Source of the DNA: Closterium sp. NIES-65
Lineage: Eukaryota > Streptophyta > Zygnematophyceae > Desmidiales > Closteriaceae
Reading direction: 5' to 3'
DNA length: 64,000 nt
NCBI GenBank assembly: GCA_948144175.1
Contig: CANXME010002101.1
Location: forward strand, 208,501-272,500
Notes under the pieces: generated by a model
The model's input: only the letters and a program-made list of their open reading frames with translations
What the model was told of the DNA's origin: nothing
Database searches by the model: none
Shown: positions 1 to 12,000 of the stretch, piece after piece
Numbering within the stretch: the first letter of the stretch is position 1
Layout of the letters: each line of letters starts with the position of its first letter
Position numbers and translations under genes: made by a program

Positions 1-312
1 TTTTTTATGGAAGGGGGGAGAAGAGGGCGGGGGAGGGGGAGGGGGGGGGAGGAAAGGCGAGAGGAGGGGAGAGATGGGGCGAATGATGAGATTGCAGCAG
101 ATGCTGGTTGATGCGTCGCTGTGGATCTCGCTGCGACGCTCGCACGTCGTACAGACAGCGTTGCGATGAGCTCGGCGACAGGCTCTACAGCTTCAGTAGC
201 CTCTCTCACGGCTCTTGTGCTGATGAGCTGATCTGCTGTCTATCTAAACTCTGCTGCGTCGTCGCGTTTTCTCAAAATGCGCAAGATTGTGGGAAAAAAA
301 TCGAAGCCGTAC

Positions 313-485
313 CTTCCGTCTAAACATTTCCCGTGGTACACGTTGGTCTGGTTTAGTCGGACGAACTGCATCCCGCGCTGCGCGCCGGATATATCAAGAG
401 CGGCGCACGAAAGCGTTTCGCGGCACAGAATCATGAGGACCGCCGGTACCACCATTGCCACCCACAGCACCTGCCGCCGCTCCAT
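313..485 (-). CDS. possible first exon of a secreted protein (partial gene)
   Basis: An ATG at 485 (minus) opens a frame starting MERRQVLWVAMVVPAVLMIL, a typical N-terminal signal peptide with a hydrophobic core. It is followed by a short polar segment with a potential N-glycosylation site (NQT) and two cysteines. The coding look ends at 313, where a GT donor (GGAAG|GTACGG) follows. A strong pyrimidine tract occupies the first 60 bases read on the minus strand and could precede an acceptor, so the rest of the gene would lie beyond the left edge. I do not recognise the family. It could equally be a chance open frame, since no second exon is visible. Confidence 0.3.
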
Positions 486-2149
486 GGCGTGAGCTCTAAA
501 CTAAAATAACCTGCAAACATTCGCTACTCCACCGAGCTACGCTGGACCATGGCCGCAAGGGACGAGAATTCTACGAGGCACCCAGAGAGACCCTGACGCT
601 GGGCGGCTCTAAAGAGATGTTATTTTCCGCTGAAGTGCTAGCTCGTTGGTTGTGAAGCACGAGACAGTCCTCTGCTGAGACCTTACAGGTAGAAAGAGTG
701 CGGAAAATCTTGTGAGATGGAAAAATTTGGGTACGATTGAAGGACACAGACAAGCTGGGGCAGACTTTACCTTCGAGTCGCCCGATTGAATGTCGAATGC
801 GCCTCGCAAGTGAGGGAATGACCAACGCGGCCGAAATGGACATTGCCGAACCGAGCTCCCTCGGCTTGCGCTCTGTCCTTGCCCAGGAGTCTGGGACGAC
901 AGGCTCGGAAATGGAGAATCTTCGTCGCTGCCCTGCCAGTTTCTTTCTGCCAGAGCAAACCAGCCAGACCAAGGCGGCACGGGAAAAGGTTGTGAAAGGC
1001 GGGAACGGGCTTTCCCCCTCACAGGTACAGCGGTCGCTCATATGAAAATCTTGTAACAACTTGGGGTACTCGGCTTGCAATAGCAAGCAATTCTCGTAGA
1101 GAGAACTCTAATGAGCTCTCATGATAGAAAATAGAACAAAGAGAAACACTTGGCAGGGCTAGAGCCAAATCTTAGGCGATTGCTGAAGCTGGTTACATAA
1201 TCACATCCCTAACCCAATCTCTTCACAACGACAAGCTTCAGCAGTGGCCCTCACCTCACTTGTGTGTCAAATGATTTTGCGAAAAGCATTAGGCCATTGG
1301 CTGGCGCATCCCCTACGCAGCCGCGGCATTCTCGCCTCTTCCGCTCTCCCACCTACTCCACAATTCTGCTAAGGCAGGCCGGATGTGAGAGAGGAGAACA
1401 CAAGTGCGTCCGCCCAATTTCAATCAGAGAGCCTGCTGTGCAAGTTCCAACACTTTTCCTACCCAAACTGCCATGCCTAGCCTCCAGATCCGCCTCGCCG
1501 TGCCCCGTAGACCCTCCCTGTTCCTTGCCCCCCCTTGTGGAATCGTCTCACTGCAAATCACCACCACTGCATCAAGCCGCCTCCTCTCCCTCCCCTGCCC
1601 CATCTCCTTTTCCTGCCTCCCCATCTCCCTTCCCTGCATGTTCATCAACCCATCCTGCCTCTCCATCTTCTGTTCCCGCCTCACGCCCCCTCCTCGCCGC
1701 CCCACCATCTCCCCTTCGTGGCCTCCCCTCTCTTCTATCCTGACTCCGGCATACCCTTCCCACCTCCCTGGATCACAATCCTGCCTCCCCATCTCATATT
1801 ATTATCTCCAGATCTCCTCTCCTTGCCTGCACATCTTTCCTTTCTATATTCCCGTCTCCCAACATTTTAAATCTGCCAGCTAGCGTATTTGTTGCTAATG
1901 ACTTACCACAACTGGCACACAAGTGCGATATAGATAGATAAATATGTAGGAAACCGTCGCAATTTGCCAGTCATTAACCGAGCTATGTGCAGAATCCAAA
2001 TAACTCTGTTAAGGACACTGTGATCATACTTCCGAGGGGTTACCGCATGCGTTCTCGTTCGGGTATTATTTCGACGGAGATGGTGTTGCATAAAGATATT
2101 TTGGAAAATCATTTAACTAAATTAATATTTTTTTCAGAAGACAAAGCAT
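486..2149. other. intergenic, no recognisable gene
   Basis: I see no supported gene. 1450-1870 is C/T-rich low-complexity DNA that produces long overlapping open frames on both strands without protein character. A short stretch at 1232-1310 resembles LHCII promoter motifs (see findings). Confidence 0.5.
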
Positions 2150-2938
2150 TTACTGGCCGGGGGTGAAGTTGGTGGCATAGGCCCAGGCGTTGTTCACGGT
2201 GGGGTCAGCCAGGTGGTCGGACAGGTTCTCAAGGGGACCCTTGCCGGTCACGATGGCCTGGACGAAGAATCCGAACATCGACACCATGGCGAGGCGGCCG
2301 TTCTTCAGCTCCTTCACCTTCAGCTCCGCGAGAGCGTCGGGGTCGTCAGCCAGACCCAGGGGGTCGAAGGCACCACCGGGGTACAGGGGGTCCTCAACCT
2401 CCTGGAAGCCCTCGAGGCCACCCACGCGGTAGCTCTCAACGGCGCCCATCAGGATCACCTGGGTGGCCCAGATGGCCAGGATGGACTGGGCGTGGATCAG
2501 GCTCGGGTTGCCGAGGTAGTCGAGGCCGCCCTCGGAGAAGATCTGAGCACCGGCCTTGAACCACACAGCCTCGCCGAACTCGACGCCGTTGTTCGCCAGG
2601 AGCTCGGGGGTCAGGCAGCCCAGGGCGCCGAGAAGAGCCCAGCGGGCGTGGATCACCTCCAGCTCGCGGTTCTTGGCGAACGTCTCAGGGTCGGCGGACA
2701 GACCCGCGGTGTCCCACCCGTAGTCACCGGCATACTCGCCGGTCAGGTACGACGGGGGGGAGGAGAAGGGGCCCAGGAACTGGGGGCGGTCGGGGCCGTA
2801 GAAGGAGCTGGCGGGGACGGCCTTGGCCGTCTTCCTCATGGAGACGCGAGCCTCCACATTGTTGACCTTGGCGGCGAGCTCGGCGCTCTGGCCGACGAAG
2901 GTGGAGGGAGCAACAGCAGCGTTGGCGAGGGCAGCCAT
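2150..2938 (-). CDS. LHCB: major LHCII chlorophyll a/b-binding protein, copy 1
   Basis: Intronless gene for a 262-residue precursor. The first ~34 residues form a Ser/Ala-rich plastid transit peptide ending near VSMRK. The mature protein is a three-helix LHCII subunit that binds chlorophyll a/b and xanthophylls in thylakoid membranes and feeds photosystems II and I. Helix B carries the ELEVIHARW signature (residues 92-100), helix C spans about 152-170, and helix A carries [11 protein letters not shown] (205-215) with the Glu, Asn and Arg ligands in place. The N-terminal trimerisation motif reads FYGPDR, with Phe where land-plant Lhcb proteins have Trp. The start at 2938 is fixed by the identical start in the two other copies; the upstream in-frame extension is not conserved. 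It differs from copies 2 and 3 at only a few residues near position 41-43 and 66. Confidence 0.96.
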   Translation of the reverse strand: MAALANAAVAPSTFVGQSAELAAKVNNVEARVSMRKTAKAVPASSFYGPDRPQFLGPFSSPPSYLTGEYAGDYGWDTAGLSADPETFAKNRELEVIHARWALLGALGCLTPELLANNGVEFGEAVWFKAGAQIFSEGGLDYLGNPSLIHAQSILAIWATQVILMGAVESYRVGGLEGFQEVEDPLYPGGAFDPLGLADDPDALAELKVKELKNGRLAMVSMFGFFVQAIVTGKGPLENLSDHLADPTVNNAWAYATNFTPGQ

Positions 2939-2986
2939 TTCTGTCTGCTTGTAAGTAACAGGAAAGGATGTGTGTGTTGGAAGTGC

Positions 2987-3205
2987 TGCTGAAGCTTGGA
3001 GATGAAATGAAAGCTTGTGCCTTATGTATGTATTACTGCAACCCAGTTCTGAGGTAGTGCCTGGGATTGGGTTCGTGGATTGATGTGGCTGGAGTGGTTG
3101 AGTCTCGAGTCGCCGCAATCCTTCTGAAGTATCGCGGCTGCTGGATAGCCATGCGATGTGGCTCACCGGGATTTTGCGAAAAGGTCGTCCTCGCTGCTGA
3201 TTGGC
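2987..3205 (-). promoter_or_regulatory. LHCII copy 1 promoter and leader elements
   Basis: A CCAAT box followed by TTTTCGCAAAATC (3171-3205), then GGCTATCCAGCAGCC (about 3136-3151) further downstream, recur in the same order upstream of LHCII copy 3. The leader motif CAAGCTTCAGCA (2987-2998) lies 49 nt before the ATG; it sits 45-49 nt before the ATG in all three copies. Confidence 0.55.
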
Positions 3206-4009
3206 TTCCCATATTGCGGGCCACTCGCGCAAACGTCACGCTTGAGGAAGCCTGACGAGTGGCAGTCCAATTGTCACGGAGCCATACTGAAATTGTGGTC
3301 CGCTACACGCTGCAATATTAAACTGGTGTTACGCAGATTATACATTGAAACAGATTACCAGTGACGTCTAACCACATGTAAGGAAAATCCCTTTTCCTTA
3401 CTTCGCATCCCTGCTCAACGCGTACATCACTGTAGCACCTCAGTCAGCACCGTTACCACTCGCGATCATCGCATCGATAATCATCCCGCCATTTTTCGCA
3501 CATCGCATCCCGACCTCACGGCTCGGCTGGTAACCCGCGCTCCGGGCCTACGCCTCGACACTTTCCCAACCTCAGTCCCAGGCTCGTCGCGCGACTACCA
3601 CAGACCATTACCGTTACCACTGTAGTTTCGCTATATATTCTTCGCTCACGCCCTCGCTCATTGTATTATTGCTTCGATAGTGCAATTCTCGTTCGTTCAC
3701 TCAATTGCACTCGTAACACCACACGTCTACTTGCTTAGAAACCAAGAGCAGAGTGTGATGTAGCCTATTAATGCCAAATCGGACTGCTGTCCAATCAGTT
3801 AAATACAACTTCATGATATATAAAAGCAGGTGATAATCAGGGTACTTCTGCGCAGAGAGGACATGCTGTATAGCTCGAAAAATCTACCGTAGAAGCTGAG
3901 CAATCTTGTGTCCAGACAGAACTCACACCACTGCAGCAGTCAGTCATGCATTGGATACCATTTAAAGACAGTCTCATATTCATATGCCCATGCAAGTCTT
4001 GCTGATTGC
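3206..4009. other. intergenic, no recognisable gene
   Basis: AT-richer spacer between the LHCII copy 1 promoter and the 3' end of the MBOAT gene. I see no conserved frame, RNA gene or repeat array. Confidence 0.5.
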
Positions 4010-7000
4010 TCACATCTGATGCCCGTGCTTGTCATCCACCCCACCCGGCAACCCCTGCTCCACCTTCACCCCAACTCCTCCTGCCCCTTCCACCCCCAAC
4101 ACACTCTGCTTCACCTTCGCCCGCACCTCGCCCTCACGAATCTCCAGCATAAGCTTCACTCCAACGTACATGGAGAAGACTGTAACGAGTACAAGGAAGG
4201 AGTCGGAGAGGAAGCTGGAGAGGAAGCCACGCACGCCGTCCAGCCCCACCACAAAGCCCACCAGGTTGGCCGTCATGAGCCCGAGAACATTGATAGAGCC
4301 GGCTATTGCACAGCACTCCCGGTACATCCACGACTTGCGGAAGCCCTGCAAGGGGACCAGATTGAAGGAGGATGAGGGGGGTGACGTGAGAAGCTGTGGA
4401 CGCCGCCCAGCCCCACCACAAAGCCCACCAGGTTGGCCGTCATCAGACCGATAACCGGGATCGTTGATGGAGCCGGCTAGTGCACATCACTCGCGGTACA
4501 GCCACGACTTGCGGAAGCCCCGCAGGGCGAGAGGCATGGGGGGAGGTAGAGGGTTAAGGGGGGGGAGGGAGAGGGGGAGGGGGTGTTTGTATTAAAGGAC
4601 CCAGCAAGCAGCACAAAGCCCACGAGGTTGGCGGCCATGAGCCCTGAGAACGCTCATGCAGCCGGCTAGTGCACAGCACTCGCGGTACATCCACGACCTG
4701 CGGAAGGCCTGCGGGATGAGAGGCACAGAGAGAAGATGCGGGGCAGTGGAGGAGGAGGAAGGTGAACGGGAGGTAAGGGAGGAGAACAGGGGATAAGGGA
4801 GGAGCACAGGAGATAAGGGACGAGAATAGCAGGCAAGAAGGAGAACAGGAGACAAGGGACAAGAACAGGAGGTGAGGGAGGAGAGCAAGGAATTAGGTGG
4901 TGCGAAGGTGGTTGGGGTAGGAACCATGCCATGGCACGAATTGGCACACAGCGCACCAATGCTCCCTATGCAGGAATGCTCCCTATGCAGCAATGCTCCC
5001 TATGCAGGAATGCTCCCTATGCAGCAATGCTCCCTATGCAGCATAGTTTCGTGCTACTATGCTGCAAGGCGCGTCCCTGCAAGGCCTTTCGCTTGCCCAT
5101 GCCAGGGATCACCACACACACACACACGCACACAGAGAAACACACCCTTCTGCTCAAAAAGCTATAATATCAGACACAAGCAAGGCACACACCTGCAAGG
5201 CCTTGAGGTTGCCAATGGCCTTGACAATCAACTCCGGTGCGAGCAGCAGCGACGTGAGCCACGCCCACCACAGCAGCTTCCACTCCAGGTCATGCCACAG
5301 CGCCACGAACGTGAACACGATCCACACGTTCAGTAGCTTCCGCTTCCCGCCGCCCAGCGGAATGTACAGGTACCGCACGATCCACTTGTTGTACGACGCA
5401 TGCCACCCGCGCCAGAACCCCTCAATGTCATAATTATTGTTGATGCACCGCGGAAGGTTCTCGGGGGTTTCCACGCCAGCCACGAGCGCCCAGAGGCGGA
5501 AGAAGCGCCAGATGAGGAAGAATTTAAGCCACATGAAGTTGAGAACGCCATAGCTCACTATGCTCATCCCCAGAGCGAGATTCCCCGGGGCCTCTTGACC
5601 CCACAGGGCACTCCCCAGGTCGTTACCCCCGGTGCTGTGGGAAGCTTCCGAGAACCAGGGTCCGGCGGACTTGGCAAGTGCCTGGAAGTAGCAGAAGTGC
5701 ATCATGAGCTCCATGAGGAGAAACGACGCCGCCAGCCGGACGGCGTACATGGCGACGCGGGCGGCGGACATTGTCTTTTGCGGGGTGTCGAGCTGCGAGG
5801 TGAAGGCATTGAAAGAAGCGATGGGGCCGGAGATGTAGAGTGGGGCGAAGAGGAGGTAAGCGAGGTAGGCGGGGAGGGAATATGCGGACAGAGGGAGGCT
5901 CTCCCCCTGCCTCGCCGTGTAGCACGCCTGGCCCTGCCTGCACTGCAAGCACTTGGCTCGGTGAGCTTCCAGGAAGCTGCTTCCCACGCTGCTGGCACTG
6001 ACAACCCCTGTGAGCTTGGAACCCAGCAGCGGCTCTCCCTTCACTCCTGTTGCTTCTCCTGCTGCTGCTGTGCCTGCTGCTGCATCCCGGGCAGCCCAGT
6101 AGTAATCGAGCCCGAAGCTGATCATGCGCAGCAGCAGCAGGTTGTAGCAGATCTCCCACCGGAACACGCCCCTGTGCGCGTCCAGGAATGCCAGACTGCC
6201 GCCCAGGAAGGGAATGTGGGCGAATCTAAAGCCGTCGTATGAGCGGATGAGAATGTAGGAGCCGCACTGCCATGCCCACAGGGCGGTTGGGAACAGCCAG
6301 TCCCATTTGTTGCTTGTGCCGGCGCCCTGCTTGCTGCTGCTGCTGCTACCTCTGCTTGCGCACCAGGACCCCAGCTGCTTCACTAGAACGTAATTCGCTA
6401 CAGCGAAGGCAAGGAGGAAGACTGTACTCGCCTCGTGCAGGTACACCACGTACGCTAGTGACGCTACCAGCCAATACCACGCCAACACGTGTCCTCCCCC
6501 GCTGCCCCACCTCTTCCCACCCCCCACCAAACCGTCCTTGCTTCGGGCCGAGCCTGCGGCCCCGAGCCTGATGACCAAAGCCAAGCCGCACAAGACTCCC
6601 ATGACCACGGACAGAATAGGGAGGTTTCCGCGAAAGTTCCGCCACTGGTCGTCAGAGAGGTCAACCTTGCGGCCGGCGATCCAGCCGGGGTAGAGTCCGC
6701 TGCTGGCGGCCGGCCAGTGCTGCACGAGGGACGCGTAGCGGTTGGACAGACGCACGGCGTGACGGATGACCTGATGGGGGAGAGGAGGAGAAGGAGAGAA
6801 GGTGAGGGGATGAGGGAGCGGAAGAGAGGGGATGAGGGAGAGAAGGAGAGGGGATCAGGGAGAGAAGGAGAGGGGATGAGGGAGTGAAGGAGGCGGAAAT
6901 GAGGGAGGGAATGAGAGGAGATAGGGGAGAGAAGGGGGTGACTTCTGGTTCGACTCAATGATGCTGCACGAGGGGCGTGCGGGGAGTGGCGCAGGCGCAT

Positions 7001-7495
7001 GGCGCGGCAGAGGAACTGGCAGTGGCGGAGGGAAGGAGAGGAGAGGCGATGAGAGGAGGCGAGGAAAGAGCCGTGCGATACGAGAGAACCAAGGGGAAAG
7101 AGCGGGAGTGAGATTGGGAGGACTCGCCGTGGATCCACCCGGCCGCACATATGATGGCGGGTGCAGCAGTAAAACCTTCCAGGCGTCTAAGAGCTCTTAT
7201 TTGGTAGTAGAGGTACGCGGTGAAGCAGTACATGAGAAGTGTTGATAGCACACCTCGGGAATGGTACCTGGCGTCTGATAAATCATACCTGATAGTAGAA
7301 GTACGCGGTGTAGCAGTACATGAGGAAAAACTCGACCGATCTCCACCGGCCATAAGGGGACGACGTCCCTAAACCGCTGCTGCTGCTTCTTCCGAAGCTT
7401 CCCGACTTTTGCGCGCTGACGTTCTCCGCTTCATCCCTGGTGGGAATCAAATCTCGTCGGTTGCTGCTGCGGGAGAACGGCCCTGAAGGCTGCAT
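4010..7495 (-). CDS. GUP1/HHAT-like MBOAT acyltransferase
   Basis: Three exons joined in phase 0 give about 706 residues: 7495-7289, 6770-5193 and 4345-4010. Junctions are TATCAG|GTATGA to ATCAG|GTC and TTGCAG|GTGTG to TTGCAG|GGC. The protein is a polytopic membrane protein of the membrane-bound O-acyltransferase superfamily, closest in layout to plant and fungal GUP1-like proteins. Visible family features are YPGWIAGRKVDLSDDQWRNF after the first membrane segment, the conserved NNNYDIEGFWRGWHASYNKW block, and FVALWHDLEWKLLWW, which holds the putative catalytic His. It probably acts in the endoplasmic reticulum on lipid or protein acyl acceptors; the substrate cannot be read from sequence. Exon 1 has a Ser-rich cytosolic head before its membrane segment. 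The last intron holds two decayed copies of exon 3. Confidence 0.85.
4410..4524 (-). pseudogene. decayed copy B of MBOAT exon 3 in the preceding intron
   Basis: This matches the start of exon 3 (GFRKSWLYRE...) but has a TGA where exon 3 has a Cys codon and a short indel that breaks the frame before the TANLVGFVVG-like stretch. It includes the 3' splice region of the exon. Confidence 0.75.
4611..4714 (-). pseudogene. decayed copy C of MBOAT exon 3
   Basis: This encodes FRRSWMYRECCALAG, nearly identical to exon 3, then loses frame by a one-base insertion. It lies in the same intron as copy B, closer to exon 2. Confidence 0.75.
4962..5046. repeat. 17-bp minisatellite in the MBOAT last intron
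   Basis: About five tandem copies of a 17-bp unit containing GCTCCCTATGCAG. Units alternate between a G and a C after the AG. Confidence 0.85.
7199..7238 (-). pseudogene. partial copy of MBOAT exon 1 membrane segment
   Basis: Read on the minus strand this encodes LLMYCFTAYLYYQ, close to the exon 1 end FLMYCYTAYFYYQ. The donor dinucleotide after the CAG is lost, so it looks like a decayed exon copy in intron 1 rather than an alternative exon. Confidence 0.65.
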
Positions 7496-9074
7496 CTTTG
7501 GTGGTCGGCGGAACGGGTGATGAACGCGTGAATGACACAAACCGCTTTCTTGTCAGATTGGCGGACAGACTGGCTGGGCGCCGCGATATGGACATCAGTC
7601 TGATGACCAAGAGCTCCGCGGGTTGACACCAATCTCTACGCAAAAGCGAGTTCCACTGCGTGATCAACCATTGTCGGTCGACTGGCCCTAACCGGTAATG
7701 CTTGCGCCGACGTCGCGGGTGCCTATCAAATTGAGCAATGCCGACAGTTACGAGCGCTCGACCATGACACGCTTATTTGCAGCATTTATCGTAAGCTTGG
7801 CACGCGTCGTTACGAAACCCCTTTGCCCAATAAAAATTCCGAGGACGAGACCCCTCTTGACATGCACTGTGCGTACAGATGAAGGGTCGTCTAGTGCTAT
7901 TAGTAGTTTGCTAGTCGGCTGAAAAATTAGAGTCAGCTGGGAAACGATGGAGTTGGCTGGGAAATGATGGAGTCGGCTGGGAAACGATGAAGTCGGCTGC
8001 GGACAGAATGATTGATTCTGATCAAATGCTGTGCACATGTGAGGGGGGTCAGCCAGCTTCTGAAATCTGCAATTTCCCGCGTTCACTGCCTCCTCTTCCC
8101 ATTGGTGGAGTAGCGGAATCTCAAGTGGCAAATTTGGTTCAGAAAAATGCTGTATTGGAGCACAGCCCAACCCGATCCGAGGTCGACACTTGTGCCAAAG
8201 AACAGTGAGTTTCGGCTGGTGTGGCGTACAATTCACGAAATTTTTCGATTGCCTTTGTCATCCTAAGCTTGGAAAGAACACCCAGAGTCTTTGAAATCTG
8301 AAAGGAGCAGACTTACGGAACTGATTTGTCTCATAACGAGTAAAATACTTGGCTTGATGACCTAATTGGATGAGGCTTTTGCACACGTGAACGATGCCTT
8401 TCCACGCGTCCTGACCTTACACTGCCGCGAAAGCCACTGTCCACGTGGAGTCTCCCTTTCCTGTCAGTGCTGGCTGATGCTCTGGGTGGAGGATGCACAA
8501 GCCGAAAGGAAAACGAACGGTTCGATGTCTGGGTGAAATTCATAATCGACGGCTCTTGTACCCTGTATCCACATTTCGGCGCACAGCACGGAGGGAACGC
8601 GGCAGTGCGTGTCAACCCATCCACCCTGGAAAAGTGGAAAGTAGGGGCCGACAGTTTACGTCCGTAGATCAAACGATGAGATATCGATGAGGACGGCATC
8701 AGCCGTACGATGTTTTCTAGAACAAGAAGCCAACGTCCAGGCCCAACCAAACTTGTCCCTGGACTGGCGGCTGCGGAAAAAGTGGATATCAATCCCCTTG
8801 AACTTGAAAACCTCCTGCTGCTTCAAATCAGCTCACTGGTCAGTTGCCAGGCAGGCTGATTCTCACTGGACTCTAATCAGTAGCCAGCTTTATTCCAAAA
8901 GCCAGCTTCATAGTCTCCCTTTTCCTTTTGCTACCTTCAGCTTATTCCTTCGCTCTGGCCATTCCTGCTGCTGGGTATTTTTTAGTCCCAGCTTCAGGAT
9001 AGCCGAGTGGAAGGAACGTGGTTTACGAACCCTTTTCGATCCGTTTCTATATATTTAGGTAAAGAAGAACAGGG
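7496..9074. other. intergenic between divergent MBOAT and carrier genes
   Basis: No gene found. 7928-7995 has three to four 20-bp tandem units around GGCTGGGAAACGATG. Longer open frames on both strands here have no protein-like composition and no splice support. Confidence 0.5.
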
Positions 9075-12000
9075 ATGGCTTCTCAGTTTGACAGCCGTAC
9101 GAAGCATGGACCAGCCCTGGCCGTCGATCTCTCTTCTCTCGTCTCAACACTGCACACCTCTCTAGCTGATCACAAGCAGCGCTTTGAAACTTTCTGCGAG
9201 ACGCACCGGCAAAGGTTTCAGGGCATTCAGGCCACCTTGTCCTCGTTTCCATCCGCATCATTGCCATCCGGAGCAGCGGACTGCCGTGCTTCTTCCAGCA
9301 GGTCGCACGTTCAATCAGTAGGGCATCGCTCGGGTAAGGCACGACGAGCGGCGAAAGGATCGCAAGGAGCAGAAGCTCGCGCAGCCCTTCCTTTAGCCGC
9401 CATTTCGAGCGCTGCATTTGTCAAATCGCCGGCGTCCGTAGCGCGGGTGAACAGCGAGAAGGCCGATGGTGCACCCGCCGTCACCAGCGCCAACTTCGGA
9501 AAAGCCCCCACGTCGATGCCACTCTCCGTCGCATCCCTAAAAACCGTAAGCTCGGAGGCATCAGCCATCGAGGAGCGCAAGCTGACGTCAGATGCGCCGC
9601 TCGCCGAGGCTGCTGCGCAGGATCGGGGTGGGTGTGTGGACGAGGTGGTGACACGACCGTCGCTGGTGCAGCTGCTGACGCACCCCTTGGCGCTCCTCCG
9701 TGGCATTCCCAAGGACGCCGCGTTTTTCATCTCCGGTGCCGTCGCCGGCGCTGCCGCTAAAACCGCGACCGCGCCGCTAGACCGTTGGAAGCTGATGATC
9801 CAGGTGGGTGACGTGACGAGAGTGTGGTGGGAAAGCCAGAAACGACTGGGAGTGGGGTGCAAGAGGGGAAAACGGTCGGATCGGTTTGCATTTCTCCTGT
9901 TTGTCAACAATGTCTTTTTTTCGCTCTCTCTTTCCGCAACCCGCTATCACCCCTCGTTAACCCCAGGTCAAGAGCGTTCTACCGGGGAAGGTCATCCCGC
10001 CGAGGGAGATCAACCTCGTTAAGGTGATTTCCCGTCAGCATCTTCCGCCGCTGCTCCTGGCCCTGTGTTGTGCATTCGGTGGCTCTCCACATTGTGTCAT
10101 CACCTCCTGTGCATTTCATCCCATGTTGCCGCATTGACATCAAATCAGGTCACGTTGCCATGCGGCTTCCGTTGCCGGTCAGACCCATGCTTAATGTGGT
10201 ATTTCTATCATCTGCCTGTCGCCGATTTTTGCTGGCAGTCGTTTCTGGACATTGGGAAGGAAGGCGGCGTGACTGCTTACTGGAAAGGAAACCTGCCCCA
10301 GGTAACCTTTCCCTCACACTGATCATTCTCTCCTTGACTTGCGTCGGGCAGAGTCGTATTTTTAAAACCCTGTCCCCTCCACTGTGTCACTCTATCCCGC
10401 TATTCTTCCCCCCGTTCATGTTCCCATCAATCTCCTCTTCGCCTCGTCTTTATTCGCCTGTCAACCACACTCCCCCACCTTCCCCCCTCCCCTCCTCCTC
10501 CCCCCTAACACACACACTCTCTCTCTCCCCTCCCTCAGGTCATGCGCATTGTGCCGTATAGTGCAGTGCAGCTCTTCGCCTACGAGCTCTACAAGGTGCG
10601 TCGTCGCCTCACCGTTTCTCGCCTTACCGCTCGTAGTCTTTCCGCTCGTGCAAGCTGAAAATCTTTCACCCGGTTTTAAGTCGACTAGTTGACTCAAAAC
10701 TCAAATTCCCACACCCGCGTCTACTGTTCTCAGAAGCAATTCCAAGGCAGCAGCAAGGAGCTGTCGGTGCCGGCGCGGCTGGCGGCGGGGGCGTGCGCGG
10801 GGATGACGTCGACGCTGGTGACGTACCCGCTGGACGTGCTGCGACTGCGCATGGCGCTAGACGCCACCAACGGGAGCATCGCGCAGGTGGGCATCGGGGA
10901 TTGGGTTAGACTCGCTGCGAGGTGCTGCGTTATAGTGATAGTGGTGGCTGGAGCCGTAGCGTATGCAGCCGGAGCACTGCCGAGGTATGGGAGCAGGGAT
11001 AGAGGAGCACGTGGGCACGAGAAGCGATCATCGAGCGTCAGGGGAAGCGGCGGCCACGTAGGTGATCAGCGGCTGGGGCTTACAGCGTTGTTCGGAAAGC
11101 AGGGCGGACGAGCATGTTCCGTTGAAAGAGTTGCCTTTGGTTCCTCTACAGAGAGTAGCGCAGGGAAGGATGCGTCAGCGAGACGACGGGAGGGATTGAA
11201 GCAGAGAGGAGGTTGCGCCACAAGCCGCTGTAGGACTGATAGTTCTGGGAGTGGCAGTGTCGGCCATTGGAGATTGTTGGGAGGGTACAACAGACGATAT
11301 TTAAACTATCGGGCTGTAGCGGAGTCACCAGTGTGAGGGAAAATCACATCGGTGCATGATTATTGTGTAACTTCCAAGCGCTGGGATGGCTGTAGCGGAG
11401 GCAAGAGAGAGGCGGAAAGGGGGGTGGTTGGCGCGGCTAAGTGGTCAAGGCTCGGGGCTGTGGTGATTACCATTGCCACATCACACATGCATACTAGTGC
11501 TGCACTTCTCTAGCTTGCGCACTACCATCCTCCCTCGTTGCTTTGCTGGACTCTTGTGGCGTCTTACCCTCGCTAGCATTACCTATACCAGCACCGCACC
11601 ACGTGTGTAGCCATGCTCACTCTGTTTCGCTATGCCCGTGCGGCACTCTCTCCGTGTGTGGCTCTGCGTGGGTGGCAGGTGGCGATGGCGATGGTGAGGG
11701 AGGAGGGCGCGAGGTCGCTGTACAAGGGGCTGGGGCCGGCGCTGGTGTCCATTGCGCCCTACATCGCGCTCAACTTCTGCGCTTATGACATGTGCGTCAT
11801 GAGGGGATGGGGCATGTGCGTCATGAGGGGATGGGCATGTGCGTGCTGGGATAGGGTGTGTGTGCGTGCTACGATTGGGCATGTGTATGCTTGGATCGGC
11901 CGTGTGCATGCTGGGCTGGGGCCGGCGCTGGTGTCCATTGCGCCCTACATCGCGCTCAACTTCTGCGCTTATGACATGTGCGCGCGGGGGGATGGGTTTT

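Noticed and set aside
571..1086. 171-residue minus-strand open frame
   Set aside because: The composition shows no domain, signal peptide or conserved motif. A competing frame of similar length overlaps on the plus strand, and no splice context supports it.
1264..1883. Long plus-strand frames rich in Pro and Ser
   Set aside because: They arise from C/T-rich low-complexity DNA that is open in several frames at once.
2213..2992. 259-residue frame antisense to LHCII copy 1 (also antisense to copies 2 and 3)
   Set aside because: It is a shadow of the GC-rich LHCII coding strand; the same antisense frame appears at all three copies because the sense sequence is conserved.
11066..11336. Extra exon candidates between carrier exons 5 and 6
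   Set aside because: Exons 5 and 6 join in phase with family-like sequence at the junction, so no further exon is needed.
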